A DNA stretch of 64,000 nucleotides. It comes from Pseudomonas abietaniphila. GTDB taxonomy: Bacteria > Pseudomonadota > Gammaproteobacteria > Pseudomonadales > Pseudomonadaceae. The position numbers and the translations under genes are program-made. The stretch covers positions 5,394,001 through 5,458,000 of the forward strand of contig NZ_CP155619.1 in NCBI RefSeq assembly GCF_039697315.1. Reading direction: 5' to 3'. Below the pieces are notes generated by a model. It worked only from the letters and a program-made list of their open reading frames with translations, made no database searches and was not told the DNA's origin. Below, in pieces: positions 18,570 to 27,078 of the stretch (positions within the stretch are counted from its first letter, which is position 1; every line of letters begins with the position of its first letter).

Positions 18570-19028
18570 TCAGATCCATTTCGCGTCCCATAGCGGATAG
18601 TCATGAACCCGATTGACCAAACCGGCGCGGATCGGATTGGTGATGATGTAGCGCCCGGCGCTGAGCAAGTCCTCTTCCTTCCGAATCGCCCGGTCGTGAA
18701 AGCCTCTCTGCCAGAGTTGGCCGGACCTGCCTAGATGCGTGTTGATGTCTCGCGCTGCGCGTGATTTGACCGCGAGCACCAAAGCGGGAAGATCCTTTTT
18801 CTCAAGCTCAAGCAACCAGTGAAAGTGATCTGGCATCACGACCCAAGCCAACGTATTTGCCCAGCCTTCCTGCTGCGCTTTTCGGAAGTGATTTACCAGC
18901 AACCGCCCTGTGACCCAGTCGCTAAAGAAGGGCTGACGATGGTGAGTGATTGAGGTCACGAGGTAGATCTGGCCTTTCTGGGAATAACGACCCATGCGCA
19001 AGCGCTTGGAGTCAGCGGGTAGAGGCAT
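18570..19028 (-). CDS. REP-associated tyrosine transposase (RAYT)
   Basis: 152-aa single-strand transposase of the Y1/HUH type (TnpA_REP, IS200-like) that recognises and spreads REP sequences. The HUH motif is visible as MPDHFHWLLEL and the catalytic tyrosine as AGRYIITNPIRAGLV; QLWQRGFHDRAIR lies between them as in other RAYTs. The length is normal and no frameshift is seen, so it appears intact. The gene sits between two REP arrays whose repeat arms share one core, which marks those as its cognate REPs. The start at 19028 has only a weak ribosome-binding site, consistent with low expression. Confidence 0.92.
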   Translation of the reverse strand: MPLPADSKRLRMGRYSQKGQIYLVTSITHHRQPFFSDWVTGRLLVNHFRKAQQEGWANTLAWVVMPDHFHWLLELEKKDLPALVLAVKSRAARDINTHLGRSGQLWQRGFHDRAIRKEEDLLSAGRYIITNPIRAGLVNRVHDYPLWDAKWI

Positions 19029-19139
19029 CGCGTGCTCGCCTGTTTAAGAGGAAAGCTAGAAGGCTAGTGATCAAAACAAAGGGCGTAGCCCAAGAACTGC
19101 ATCAGGATGTGTGAAGCAGGCAGCGTTTGTCTGGAGTAC

Positions 19140-19975
19140 AACCCATGCCCTCATAATCTCGACGTCTCCCACAGGGGCTACGTAAGCCAGGCCTCCGCAG
19201 CTGCCGCAATTTCTATGGGGGGCGGCTGGATGTTATGACGGTGGCGGACGTGTTGGGTCAGAGGCATCAGCGGTGAATGACCCACCGCATTCGCTGCCGT
19301 CGTAACCTCCGACGTCTCCCACAGGGGCGATGTAAACCAGGCCACCGCAGCTGCCGCAATTTCTGTGGGAGCTGCTGGAGGTTACGACAGTGGCGAAGGC
19401 GTCGGGTCAGGCATGACGACAGGCACTGACCCACCGCAATCGTCCGGAATACGGCCCATACCCTCATAACCTCCGACCTCTCCCAAAGGGACTATGTAAA
19501 CCAGGCCACCGCAGCTGCCGCAATTTCTGTGGGAGCTGCTGGAGGTTACGACAGTGGCGAAGACGTCGGGTCAGGCATGGCGACAGATACTGACCCTCCG
19601 CATTCGTCCGAAACGCGGCCCATACCCTCGTAACCTCCGACGTCTCCCACAGGGGCGATGTAAACCAGGCCACCGCAGCCGCCGCTATTTCTGTGGGAGC
19701 TGCTGGAGGTTACGACAGTGGCGAAGGCGTCGGGTCAGGCATGACGACAGACACTGACCCACCGCAATCGTCCGGAATACGGCCCATACCCTCATAACCT
19801 CCGACCTCTCCCACAGTGGCTGGGTAAACCAAGCCACCCTAGCCGCTGCAATCTCTGTGGGAGCTGCTGGAGGTTACGACAGTGGCGAAGGCGTCGGGTC
19901 AGGCATGACGACAGGCACTGACCCACCGCATTCGTCCGAAATGCGGCCCATATCCTCGTAACCACAGTGGCTGCC
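19140..19975. repeat. REP/REPIN tandem array, 164-bp period (downstream of RAYT)
   Basis: The repeat arm (core CTGGAGGTTACGACAGTGGC) begins at about 19363, 19527, 19691 and 19855, exactly 164 bp apart. A degenerate arm starts near 19213, 150 bp before the first. Each unit also carries an inverted arm (clearest at 19287-19324, also 19626-19654) and a conserved spacer (AAACCAGGCCACCGCAG). Units are close to identical, so they arose by recent tandem duplication of a REPIN. Open frames through this region simply translate the repeat, recurring as HCRNLQQLPQKLRQL, and are not genes. Confidence 0.9.
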
Positions 19976-20103
19976 TCGATGCATATGCCTTGACCCGGGC
20001 CGAGGGTTTACTCAGCAAAACATTTGAATTGCCCGGGATTGCCCGACAGAATCGCGCCCGGTCCGGCCAAGGCGTCGGGCTTCACGGTGATAAGGGGCGG
20101 CAG

Positions 20104-20799
20104 TTGAACGAACACACATTGTCCATGCGGCTTGAGCGCGTCGCAGCGCGGGTACCGGTCGGGGCGCGGCTGGCGGATATCGGCTCGGACCACGGCTACC
20201 TGCCGGTGGCGCTCATGCGCCGTGGGGCGATCGAGTACGCGGTTGCGGGTGAGGTGGCGATGACGCCGTTCCGCGCAGCCGAGCGTACCGTGCGTGAGAA
20301 CGATCTCGATGACCGGATGAGCGTGCGCCTGGCCAACGGCCTTGAGGCGATCAAGCCCGAGGACGGGATCACGGCCATCAGCCTCTGCGGCATGGGCGGG
20401 GAAACCATCCGCGATATTCTCGACAGCGGCAGGGCGTACCTGACGGGTCGTGAACGCCTGATCATGCAACCCAACGGCGGCGAGCAGCCGCTTCGCCAAT
20501 GGTTGATGGAAAACGATTACCGCATCCTCTTCGAAGAAGTGCTGCGAGAAAACCGTTTCGACTACGAAATCATCGTCGCCGAGCGTAGCGGCCCTGTGCT
20601 GTACACCGCTGAAGAACTGTATTTCGGTCCGCTGCAGATGCAGGAACGCAGCGCCGCCTTTGTCGCCAAATGGCAGCGCAGGCTCAAGCAGAAAGAGAAG
20701 ACTCTGAATCAGTTCTTGCGCGCACGCCAGAACGTGCCCGAAACCAAGGTGCAAGCGCTGCCCCAGCAGGTGCGGTGGATCACCGAGTTGCTGGGCTGA
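20104..20799 (+). CDS. tRNA (adenine22-N1)-methyltransferase family protein (TrmK-like)
   Basis: 231-aa SAM-dependent methyltransferase. The Rossmann SAM motif is LADIGSDHGYLPVAL (residues about 23-37), followed by AISLCGMGGETI and IMQPNGGEQPLRQWL, all characteristic of the TrmK/YqfN family that methylates A22 of tRNA. The C-terminal region is a predicted coiled coil (KWQRRLKQKEKTLNQFL). I place the start at the TTG at 20104 (MNEHTLSMRLERV) because AAGGGGCGG lies just before it and the upstream part of the open frame is repeat-derived. An ATG at 20125 is the alternative. It stands alone beside the REP array. Confidence 0.88.
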   Translation: MNEHTLSMRLERVAARVPVGARLADIGSDHGYLPVALMRRGAIEYAVAGEVAMTPFRAAERTVRENDLDDRMSVRLANGLEAIKPEDGITAISLCGMGGETIRDILDSGRAYLTGRERLIMQPNGGEQPLRQWLMENDYRILFEEVLRENRFDYEIIVAERSGPVLYTAEELYFGPLQMQERSAAFVAKWQRRLKQKEKTLNQFLRARQNVPETKVQALPQQVRWITELLG

Positions 20800-20830
20800 G
20801 CGCGGTCACAGAGGACGGCCTCCTTACGGA

Positions 20831-22369
20831 TCACTGTGGCCTTTTAACCTGAGGTATCGAAAAGAAGAACGAGGCGCCAGTGGGCGAGTTTCGTGCCCAG
20901 ATCTTTCCGTCGTGAAAATCAATGATGGACCGACAGATGGACAAGCCCATCCCCAGCCCGCTTTCCCGGGTCGTGAAGAATGGCGTGAACAGCGACGGCA
21001 ACACATCTTGACGTATTCCGGGCCCACCGTCACTGACCTCAACGATGACATCACAGGGCGTGACGAAGGTCTGAACGCACAGCCGACGGCGGGGTTGCTC
21101 GATCCCGCTCATGGCCTGGCATGCGTTGATCAGCAGGTTGATAAGAACCTGTTGCAGTTGTATCCGGTCTGCAAATACCCAAGGGTTTTCTGCGGCTAGG
21201 TCTGTGCGCGGGCTGATATGGTGATGGGTCATTTCATACTGCACCACGCAGAGTGTTTCCCGGACGATATCGTTGATGGGTTCATGTCGACGTATCGGGT
21301 CACTTTTGCGTGACAGCGCCCTGACGCGACTGATCACCTCACTGGCCCGGCGTGCGCTGTCGTTGATCTGCCGTAATCCGCGCATGGCCTCGGGGATGTC
21401 CGGTTGCGGACGATCCAGCCAGCGGCGACAACCATCGGCGCTGCTGTTGATGGCAGTCAGGGGCTGATTGACCTCATGTGCGATCGATGCGGTGAGTTCA
21501 CCCAATGTGGTGACCCTGCAGATGTGGGTCAACTGGGCCTGGGTTCGGTACAGCATCTCCTCGGCCTGCGTTCTTTCGGTGATGTCCATCACGGCACCCA
21601 GATATTCGAAGCGGTCGTCCTGAACAAACAACACAGTGGCGACCATGTGCACATGCTTGATGCGCCCGTCCGGCATGAGCAGCCGGTGGCGTACTTCAAT
21701 CTGTGGCTCACGCTGCGCTGCCCGGTTGAACACATCGTGTATCAGTGAGTGATCTTCTATTGGTGTACGCGCCAGGATCATTGACTTCGACACGGGTATC
21801 TCGACCGGGTACTCAAAGATTCGCGCGCTTTCCGCCGACCACGCCATCAGTTCACTGATGCCGCAGAACGTGACACTGCCGGTCTGGCTCAAGCACTGAG
21901 CTCCCGTCAGATAAATCTGATGCTGGCGAAGATCGTCCGCGGCCTGTTTGGCGCGCGTTGCCAGAAAACCGATGGCGGACAAGGCCGTCAGGCAACGCAC
22001 GAAACTGGTGAAAGAGTCCCAGTCCTGATAACCGTGGTCGACGAAAAACATGACGACGATAGTTGCCATGCACATCAGCGAAACGCCTATGACGATGCGC
22101 AACGTGAACACATTGGCGGCCATCAGCAATAACGTCACGTAGATGACTGTGGCCGCGATGTCACGGTGGTGCGCGACCGTGCTTATCACGGCGATGCCTG
22201 CCGTCACCACAAGGCCAATGGCCCAGACCAGCCACGTTTCGTAGCGGCGTTTGCTGAGACAGATTAACGGCCGCGCGATCAGGTTGCCGGTGCTGTCCGG
22301 GGTTGGCGAAGACTTGAACGGATTGAAGTCCTGTCGTCTGCGCTTGCTCGAAGACTCGGTATCACTCAT
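20831..22369 (-). CDS. Membrane PAS-domain sensor histidine kinase (FixL/TodS-like)
   Basis: 512-aa kinase. Residues about 45-140 hold four or five hydrophobic segments, giving an integral membrane sensor. A PAS domain follows (about 160-270, ending in GAVMDITERTQAEE), then the dimerisation/phosphoacceptor box ASIAHEVNQPLTAI, and an ATPase domain with the N-box INLLINACQAM, SDGGPGI, FTPFFTTRESGLGMGLSICRSI. It is last in a leftward group with the FixJ-type regulator, a lone receiver and an FAD oxidoreductase. The FixJ-type regulator is its probable partner. Only 31 bp separate its stop from the convergent trmK-like gene. Confidence 0.92.
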   Translation of the reverse strand: MSDTESSSKRRRQDFNPFKSSPTPDSTGNLIARPLICLSKRRYETWLVWAIGLVVTAGIAVISTVAHHRDIAATVIYVTLLLMAANVFTLRIVIGVSLMCMATIVVMFFVDHGYQDWDSFTSFVRCLTALSAIGFLATRAKQAADDLRQHQIYLTGAQCLSQTGSVTFCGISELMAWSAESARIFEYPVEIPVSKSMILARTPIEDHSLIHDVFNRAAQREPQIEVRHRLLMPDGRIKHVHMVATVLFVQDDRFEYLGAVMDITERTQAEEMLYRTQAQLTHICRVTTLGELTASIAHEVNQPLTAINSSADGCRRWLDRPQPDIPEAMRGLRQINDSARRASEVISRVRALSRKSDPIRRHEPINDIVRETLCVVQYEMTHHHISPRTDLAAENPWVFADRIQLQQVLINLLINACQAMSGIEQPRRRLCVQTFVTPCDVIVEVSDGGPGIRQDVLPSLFTPFFTTRESGLGMGLSICRSIIDFHDGKIWARNSPTGASFFFSIPQVKRPQ

Positions 22370-22408
22370 TGCGCTGCACTATCCCTTTCGGTGAGGCCAT
22401 CGACACGG

Positions 22409-22442
22409 AAAAAGCCTGGCACGCAAACAACGGCGGCCAGGC
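22409..22442 (-). terminator. Terminator after FAD oxidoreductase (minus strand)
   Basis: Read on the minus strand, GCCTGG and CCAGGC form a stem (22437-22442 with 22414-22419), followed by five Ts. It lies between the oxidoreductase stop and the kinase start, so the kinase may be transcribed partly from its own promoter. Confidence 0.55.
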
Positions 22443-22500
22443 GTAAAAAGACCTCTGCCGCGTGCTGCGGCTCGAAGGGCGTGCCGCAGAGACCGGGCAA

Positions 22501-23700
22501 TCAGGCAACCGGAATCGATGGGTCTGCGGCGCTCAACGCGCTCGCGCGTTCCGCGACCGGAGGGTAAATCCAGACCGAATTGATTGTGTGTTTCAGCGTC
22601 TTCGCTTCCTGCCCGACCAGCTTCACCTGACGATCCCAACCTTCGGTGTACACCGCGCCCCATTCACCGAGGTCCAGGCAGGTCACGTATTTAGGCTGGC
22701 TGTAGCCGGTGGTGGGAACACCCAGCAGGGCAGCTGCGGCATTATTGCCTGCATGGCGTCCAAGTGAAATGGCGTGCTGACAGGACATCGCGGCGACGTG
22801 GCCTTGATCATCGGTCGCGGCAAAGGCGACGTCGCCAGCGGCGTAGATGTCGTCTTGACCGATCACCTTCAAGTTTGCATCCACGTGGAGTCGGCCGAGC
22901 GGGTCACGTTCGCCAGGGACCTGAGCGGTCAGTGGACTGGCGCGGAAACCGACCGTCCAGATCACTGTTTTCGATGCGATGTAGCGTCCATCACTCAAGG
23001 TGACGCCGTCTGGATCAATCGCTGCCACTGATGCATTCAGGCACCACTCGATGCCTTGCTCGGCAGACGCCTCGGCGATCGAGGGGCTGATGTGCTTGCC
23101 CAGCGCCGCGCCAATTTCTGCGCCACGGTCGACGATGAGCACATTGACCTTCGCATCGTCACCCAATACCGCGCGCAGTCGTTTGGGCAGTTCAGTGGCG
23201 GTTTCGATGCCGGTGAAACCACCCCCGCACACCACGACAGTGTTACGGGCTTCGGAATCCGAGTAGCTGCCCAATGCGTTGATGTGTTTCTCAAGGCAGG
23301 TTGCTGCCTCGATTTCATCCACGTCGAAGGCATGCTCGATACCGGTAATATTGGAGCGGATCAATTGGCTGCCTGTCGCCAGCACCAACTTGTCGTAACT
23401 GAGCCAGGAATGAACCCCTCGGCCTGCGGTGTACTCGACGCGTTTGCCCTGCGGGTCGATCCGGTCCGCCGTGCCTTCGACAAACCTGACGCCGGTGACG
23501 TCGAACAACTCGAGCAGGGACGCTTTCATTTCGTGCACGTTCGACTCATAAAAGCGCGGGCGGATACGCAACTCCGCCTGAGGCGCCAATACAGTGATTT
23601 GCACATCGCTGCTGCCCTGTAAATCCAGCAACCGAGCCGCGCTCAATGCACTCCAGACACCACCGAATCCAGCGCCCACTACCAGGATGTTTCGCTTCAT
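22501..23700 (-). CDS. FAD-dependent NAD(P)H oxidoreductase, NDH-2-like (copy 1)
   Basis: 399-aa flavoprotein of the pyridine-nucleotide-disulphide / type-II NADH dehydrogenase group. FAD-binding GAGFGGVWSALSAA lies at residues 8-21, the NAD(P)H-binding GGGFTGIETATELP at about 172, and the second FAD motif DIYAAGDVAFA near 290. No redox-active CxxC pair and no membrane helix are visible, so it could be a peripheral quinone reductase or a soluble ferredoxin-reductase-like enzyme. It is embedded in the two-component block at 20.8-25.0 kb. A close paralogue lies at 28217-29419 (most residues identical over the whole length by eye). Confidence 0.88.
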   Translation of the reverse strand: MKRNILVVGAGFGGVWSALSAARLLDLQGSSDVQITVLAPQAELRIRPRFYESNVHEMKASLLELFDVTGVRFVEGTADRIDPQGKRVEYTAGRGVHSWLSYDKLVLATGSQLIRSNITGIEHAFDVDEIEAATCLEKHINALGSYSDSEARNTVVVCGGGFTGIETATELPKRLRAVLGDDAKVNVLIVDRGAEIGAALGKHISPSIAEASAEQGIEWCLNASVAAIDPDGVTLSDGRYIASKTVIWTVGFRASPLTAQVPGERDPLGRLHVDANLKVIGQDDIYAAGDVAFAATDDQGHVAAMSCQHAISLGRHAGNNAAAALLGVPTTGYSQPKYVTCLDLGEWGAVYTEGWDRQVKLVGQEAKTLKHTINSVWIYPPVAERASALSAADPSIPVA

Positions 23701-23895
23701 GTTTATCTCCGTACTTCATTGTTCAGGGGCGGAAAGTTTGCAATTGATGGCGTAACTTTAACGAGCGAAGTTCCGCGCGTCATGGCTGCATAAGTTGCAG
23801 GTTTTAGTGAATGAGTGTGACAGGTGTATACGTTGGTATAGTGGCCAATTCATTAGAAATCCGGGGTTGAGCGTGGAAGGGAAGGGGTGATGTTT

Positions 23896-24282
23896 TCAGG
23901 GGCGATCAAGTTTCAATGCCACCTCCAGACACGCAATCAAATGCTCTCCATCGAACGGCTTGGACAGATAGCAACGGGCCCCCAGCTCAGCTGCGGTCAG
24001 CCGCGGCGCCTGCGCTGCGGAGGCCGTAATGAAGATGACGGGAATGGTATGGCCATCGCGGAGTAGCCGTTGGTACATGTGCAGGCCACTCATGCCGGGC
24101 ATCTGGATGTCGGACACCAGGCAGTCCAGCAGGGGGATCATGTCCGACGCCAGCAACGCTTCGGCGCTCTCGTATAAATGAACGGAATAATCATAAGCGC
24201 GCAGCAAACTGCTTAGTGAAGTTCGAACAAGGTCGTCGTCATCGATAATGGCGATGGTTGAGCGGGTGACCACTGTATGCAC
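23896..24282 (-). CDS. Stand-alone response-regulator receiver protein
   Basis: 128-aa protein made of one receiver domain. It has the acidic pocket IIDDDDLVR, the phosphorylatable Asp in VSDIQMPGMSG (residue about 57), Thr in FITASA and Lys in YLSKPF. There is no output domain. It lies between the FixJ-type regulator and the FAD oxidoreductase in the same orientation, so it may compete for or buffer phosphate from the same kinase, as CheY-like or FixJ-associated single receivers do. Confidence 0.9.
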   Translation of the reverse strand: MHTVVTRSTIAIIDDDDLVRTSLSSLLRAYDYSVHLYESAEALLASDMIPLLDCLVSDIQMPGMSGLHMYQRLLRDGHTIPVIFITASAAQAPRLTAAELGARCYLSKPFDGEHLIACLEVALKLDRP

Positions 24283-24374
24283 CTTCCAATGATGAGGGTC
24301 GCGTTCGCTGACCGTCCTTACCTACACGATACCCCCTGTCGGCTTATCATTAATTATACCTGCGTATATATATT

Positions 24375-25037
24375 CTACTTTTCGAGACGAAGTTTCAGTG
24401 TTTCGGCCATGCGCACCAATTCCGCAAATGTTTTAGCCCGCATTTTTCGCATGACATTGGCGCGGTGGATCTTCACGGTGATTTCGCTCAGGCACACTTC
24501 GCTGGCGATTTGTTTATTCATGAGGCCGGAGGCCGCCAGTGCCATGACCTCCTGCTCCCGGGCGCTCAAGGTGCGCAAGCGATCAGTCAGTTCGTTCAAA
24601 CCCTTGTTCGCCTCGCGCTGCTCCGCGTCCTTGCGCAACGCCAAGCCCACTGCGTCCAGCAAATCCTGTTCGCGGAAGGGTTTGGCGAGAAAATCCACCG
24701 CCCCGGCCTTCATGGCTTTCACCGTCATCGCGATGTCGCCATGCCCGGTCATGAAGACGATAGGCAGCGTCTCGCGGGCTTTGACCAGTTCATTCTGAAA
24801 GTCGAGACCGCTGATCCCTTGCAACCTCACGTCCAGCACAAGGCAACTCGTGGTTTCGGGTCTTTTGAAGGTGAGAAACTCTGCCACCGACGCAAAGAGT
24901 TCAACCCTCCAACCGATCGAGCGCAGCAAACTGCTCAGGGATTCGCGTAGCAGCTGATCGTCGTCGACGATATAGACGCAGGAGGTGTCGTTGATCATTT
25001 TGCTAGTCATCTGACTGGTCATCTGAAAAGTGCCCAT
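24375..25037 (-). CDS. FixJ/NarL-type two-component response regulator
   Basis: About 220-aa DNA-binding regulator: receiver domain with IVDDDQLLRES, phosphoacceptor Asp in LVLDVRLQGISG, FMTGHGD and DFLAKPF, then a glutamate-rich linker and a LuxR-type helix-turn-helix (LSAREQEVMALAASGLMNKQIASEVCLSEITVKIHRANVMRKM). This is the FixJ/TodT/StyR layout. The start is uncertain: ATG at 25037 is chosen, but ATG at 24998 (MINDTSC) is equally compatible and neither has a strong ribosome-binding site. The membrane PAS kinase at 20831-22369 is the likely partner. Confidence 0.9.
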   Translation of the reverse strand: MGTFQMTSQMTSKMINDTSCVYIVDDDQLLRESLSSLLRSIGWRVELFASVAEFLTFKRPETTSCLVLDVRLQGISGLDFQNELVKARETLPIVFMTGHGDIAMTVKAMKAGAVDFLAKPFREQDLLDAVGLALRKDAEQREANKGLNELTDRLRTLSAREQEVMALAASGLMNKQIASEVCLSEITVKIHRANVMRKMRAKTFAELVRMAETLKLRLEK

Positions 25038-25346
25038 GGGTCTGGTGCCGCAACTAAGGGAAGCTCCAGCAGCAAGGAGCCGGTCCAGAAAGAGAAACCA
25101 CCACCTAGCCGCCAGGACGCGCCATGGCGCTAATCTCCGCGCTTGGAGGTGGCTAACATGGGGTACGAAGACCCTAGTTAAGTTTATGAGTCCGGGCGCG
25201 GCACTGATATGACATACACCCCGGAATTTATGCCAATACGGTGGGAGCGCCTGGGACGAAGTCGCAGGTGCACAGCGGCGCCGCATCGTCGTCGGCGCGG
25301 AGAACTGAAAGGCAGGAAGGGAGGAGAGCGCGAAAAAATGAGGGAT
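25038..25346. other. Intergenic region upstream of the FixJ-type regulator
   Basis: About 310 bp without a supportable gene. It should contain the promoter of the leftward signalling block; I see no clear -35/-10 pair or operator dyad. The stretch 25296-25340 is purine-rich. Confidence 0.4.
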
Positions 25347-25640
25347 TCAGGCCGCCACGACAGACCAGACATGGCGATTGCTGTCAGCAAGAAATTCGCT
25401 GAAGCGCGATCGTAACCAGCGCTCAGCGGGGTCGTTGTCGGCCACCCCACGCCACACCATCGACAGTTCAGGCGCGCTCACTTTCATCGGCAGGGGCTCT
25501 GCACGCAGGCCGGTGCAGGCAGCCACGGTGTGTGCCACATAATCCGGCACCACCGCCAGCAGCTCGCTGTGTGCCAGCAACACGGCAAGCGCACTGAGTT
25601 GCGGCAACTCGAGCGCGGCGATTCGCTCGCGAGCTATCCT
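25347..25640 (-). pseudogene. Remnant of a LysR-family regulator (C-terminal end)
   Basis: On the minus strand, the frame from 25640 reads RERIAALELPQLSALAVLL, then VVPDYVAHT and ends WRGVADNDPAERWLRSRFSEFL. This matches the last quarter of a LysR effector-binding domain, including the terminal D-DPAxxWLR pattern. A stop codon at 25641-25643 closes the frame upstream, and no helix-turn-helix part is found. The gene is a 3' remnant and is not expected to be functional. Confidence 0.65.
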
Positions 25641-25868
25641 TTAGCGGCTGTCAGCGCAGAGTTCGAAATGATGGTGGACGCCAGGTAGACGCTGCGGTAG
25701 CGACCTGCGGGGCGTTCACCCAGGCATCATCAGTGCCAATGATGCCCGGCATAGGCATAGGCGCTATTTCCTTTATCTTGAAGCATCAAAAAAACATTCG
25801 ATGGTATGAATGTCCTCGGTGGCTGTACGACCTAACGTATTCGTCGTTCAGTCATTGATGAGGTGGTG

Positions 25869-26411
25869 ATGAAGATCAAATTAGTGCCGTTAGCCCTTTG
25901 CCTGGGCGTATCGCTCACCAGCCATGCGGCCGAGTTTTCGCTCACGAGCTCCGATATTGCCGACAACCGGACCCTGAGCCGACGCGAGGTGTTCAATGGG
26001 TTCGGTTGCGAAGGCGGTAACACATCGCCTGAGCTGTCGTGGAGCAATGCGCCGGAAGGAACGAAGAGCTTTGCTGTGACGGTCTACGACCCGGATGCCC
26101 CGACAGGCAGCGGCTGGTGGCATTGGACGGTGGTCAACCTTCCCTCGAGTGTCCGAAGCCTGCCGCGCGGCGTCGGTGCTCATCTGCCTGTCGGTGCTGT
26201 GCAAGGACGTACGGATTACGGTCAGCCGGGGTTTGGGGGTGTGTGTCCACCGCTCGGGGACACCGCCCACCACTATCAATTCACGGTCTGGGCATTGAAG
26301 GTTGAAAAGCTGCCGCTGGATGAGCAGGCCAGCGGTGCGCTGGTGGGGTACATGCTCAACGCGAATGTGCTCGGCAAAGCGACCATAACCCCGACTTACG
26401 CGCGCCAGTGA
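25869..26411 (+). CDS. YbhB/YbcL-family Raf-kinase-inhibitor-like (PEBP) protein, exported
   Basis: 180-aa phosphatidylethanolamine-binding-like protein. The signal peptide is residues 1-19 (ends SLTSHA). The family core follows: GGNTSPELSWSNAPEGTKSFAVTVYDPDAP, WWHWTVVNLP, YGQPGFGGVCPPLGD and HHYQFTVWAL, with the ligand-pocket Asp, His and Pro residues in place. Start ATG at 25869 follows GAGG with 5 nt spacing; two in-frame GTGs just upstream are less likely. It is a single gene without an evident partner; function of bacterial PEBPs is largely unknown. Confidence 0.92.
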   Translation: MKIKLVPLALCLGVSLTSHAAEFSLTSSDIADNRTLSRREVFNGFGCEGGNTSPELSWSNAPEGTKSFAVTVYDPDAPTGSGWWHWTVVNLPSSVRSLPRGVGAHLPVGAVQGRTDYGQPGFGGVCPPLGDTAHHYQFTVWALKVEKLPLDEQASGALVGYMLNANVLGKATITPTYARQ

Positions 26412-26830
26412 CACGGCGAAATACCGGTCAAGCGCCCGCAGCCATCGGGTGCTTCGCGAGTACAGCTGTCTGCGCGTCCCGGTGGCCATGACGTCACTCT
26501 GTCTCGTGTGTCTATCATGCTGACGCGCAGGCCGTCCTTGAGACTGATCGTGCCGATATAAAACAACGCCCTCCGGACGTCTGCGCTGGCAGAGAAACAG
26601 GGGTTTGTGTCGTGGCGACCAGCCTCATTGTCACGCTAGCCTTCTTACGCGGCCGGATACTCGGCAATACGCCTTCCATAGCGTGATCCCAACCTGCCGT
26701 AAACGAAAAATCACAGTTCCGCCGTTGATGGAAAACAGCCTGCAGAGAGTTTGGAACGATGGTGAGCGCGTCTTGTATCGGATGTGCCCAGGCGTAGGAG
26801 CAAATGTTCGCGCCGTTCTGCAGCACCTAG
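26412..26830. other. Intergenic region, no gene recognised
   Basis: About 420 bp with no frame that resembles a protein. It leads into the kinase remnant at 26831, so it may be decayed coding sequence from the same lost gene, but I cannot align it to anything. Confidence 0.35.
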
Positions 26831-26965
26831 GCCACTGGCCTGGGAATGGGGCTGGCGATCTGTCGCTCGATCATCGAAGCGCACGGAGGCCTGCTCTGGG
26901 CCTGCGCCGGTGAGCCCGATGGCGCGGTCGTTCAATTCACCCTGGGGCCGCATCGGCAGGAGTAG
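26831..26965 (+). pseudogene. Remnant of a sensor histidine kinase (end of ATPase domain)
   Basis: The frame reads ATGLGMGLAICRSIIEAHGG and then LLWACAGEPDGAVVQFTLG before a TAG at 26963. This is the G2 box and C-terminal end of a HATPase domain, closely resembling the intact kinase nearby (LGMGLSICRSIIDFHDGKIW). A TAG directly upstream at 26828-26830 closes the frame, and no H-box or N-box was found. It is a 3' remnant of a deleted kinase gene. Confidence 0.7.
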
Positions 26966-27078
26966 CGACGCCGATGCAGCGCCACCGCCGACTCACTACA
27001 CAAGTTCGCCAAACCCATGAATACTGCGCGCGGGCTTTGTCCGCGCCATCTGTTGTGTTTTTCAAGGAGACCTCTTTC

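Noticed and set aside
19267..19673. Two minus-strand open frames in the REP array with repeated HCRNLQQLPQKLRQL peptides
   Set aside because: They are translations of the 164-bp repeat and change only with the repeat; no start signal and no protein-like sequence outside it.
18184..19900. Possible CRISPR array because of regular repeats
   Set aside because: Units are 150-164 bp with inverted arms, the intervening sequence is conserved rather than unique, and no cas genes are near. REPIN/RAYT explains it.
26515..26826. Small open frames on both strands in the 26.5 kb gap
   Set aside because: No start signals, no family resemblance and they overlap one another.
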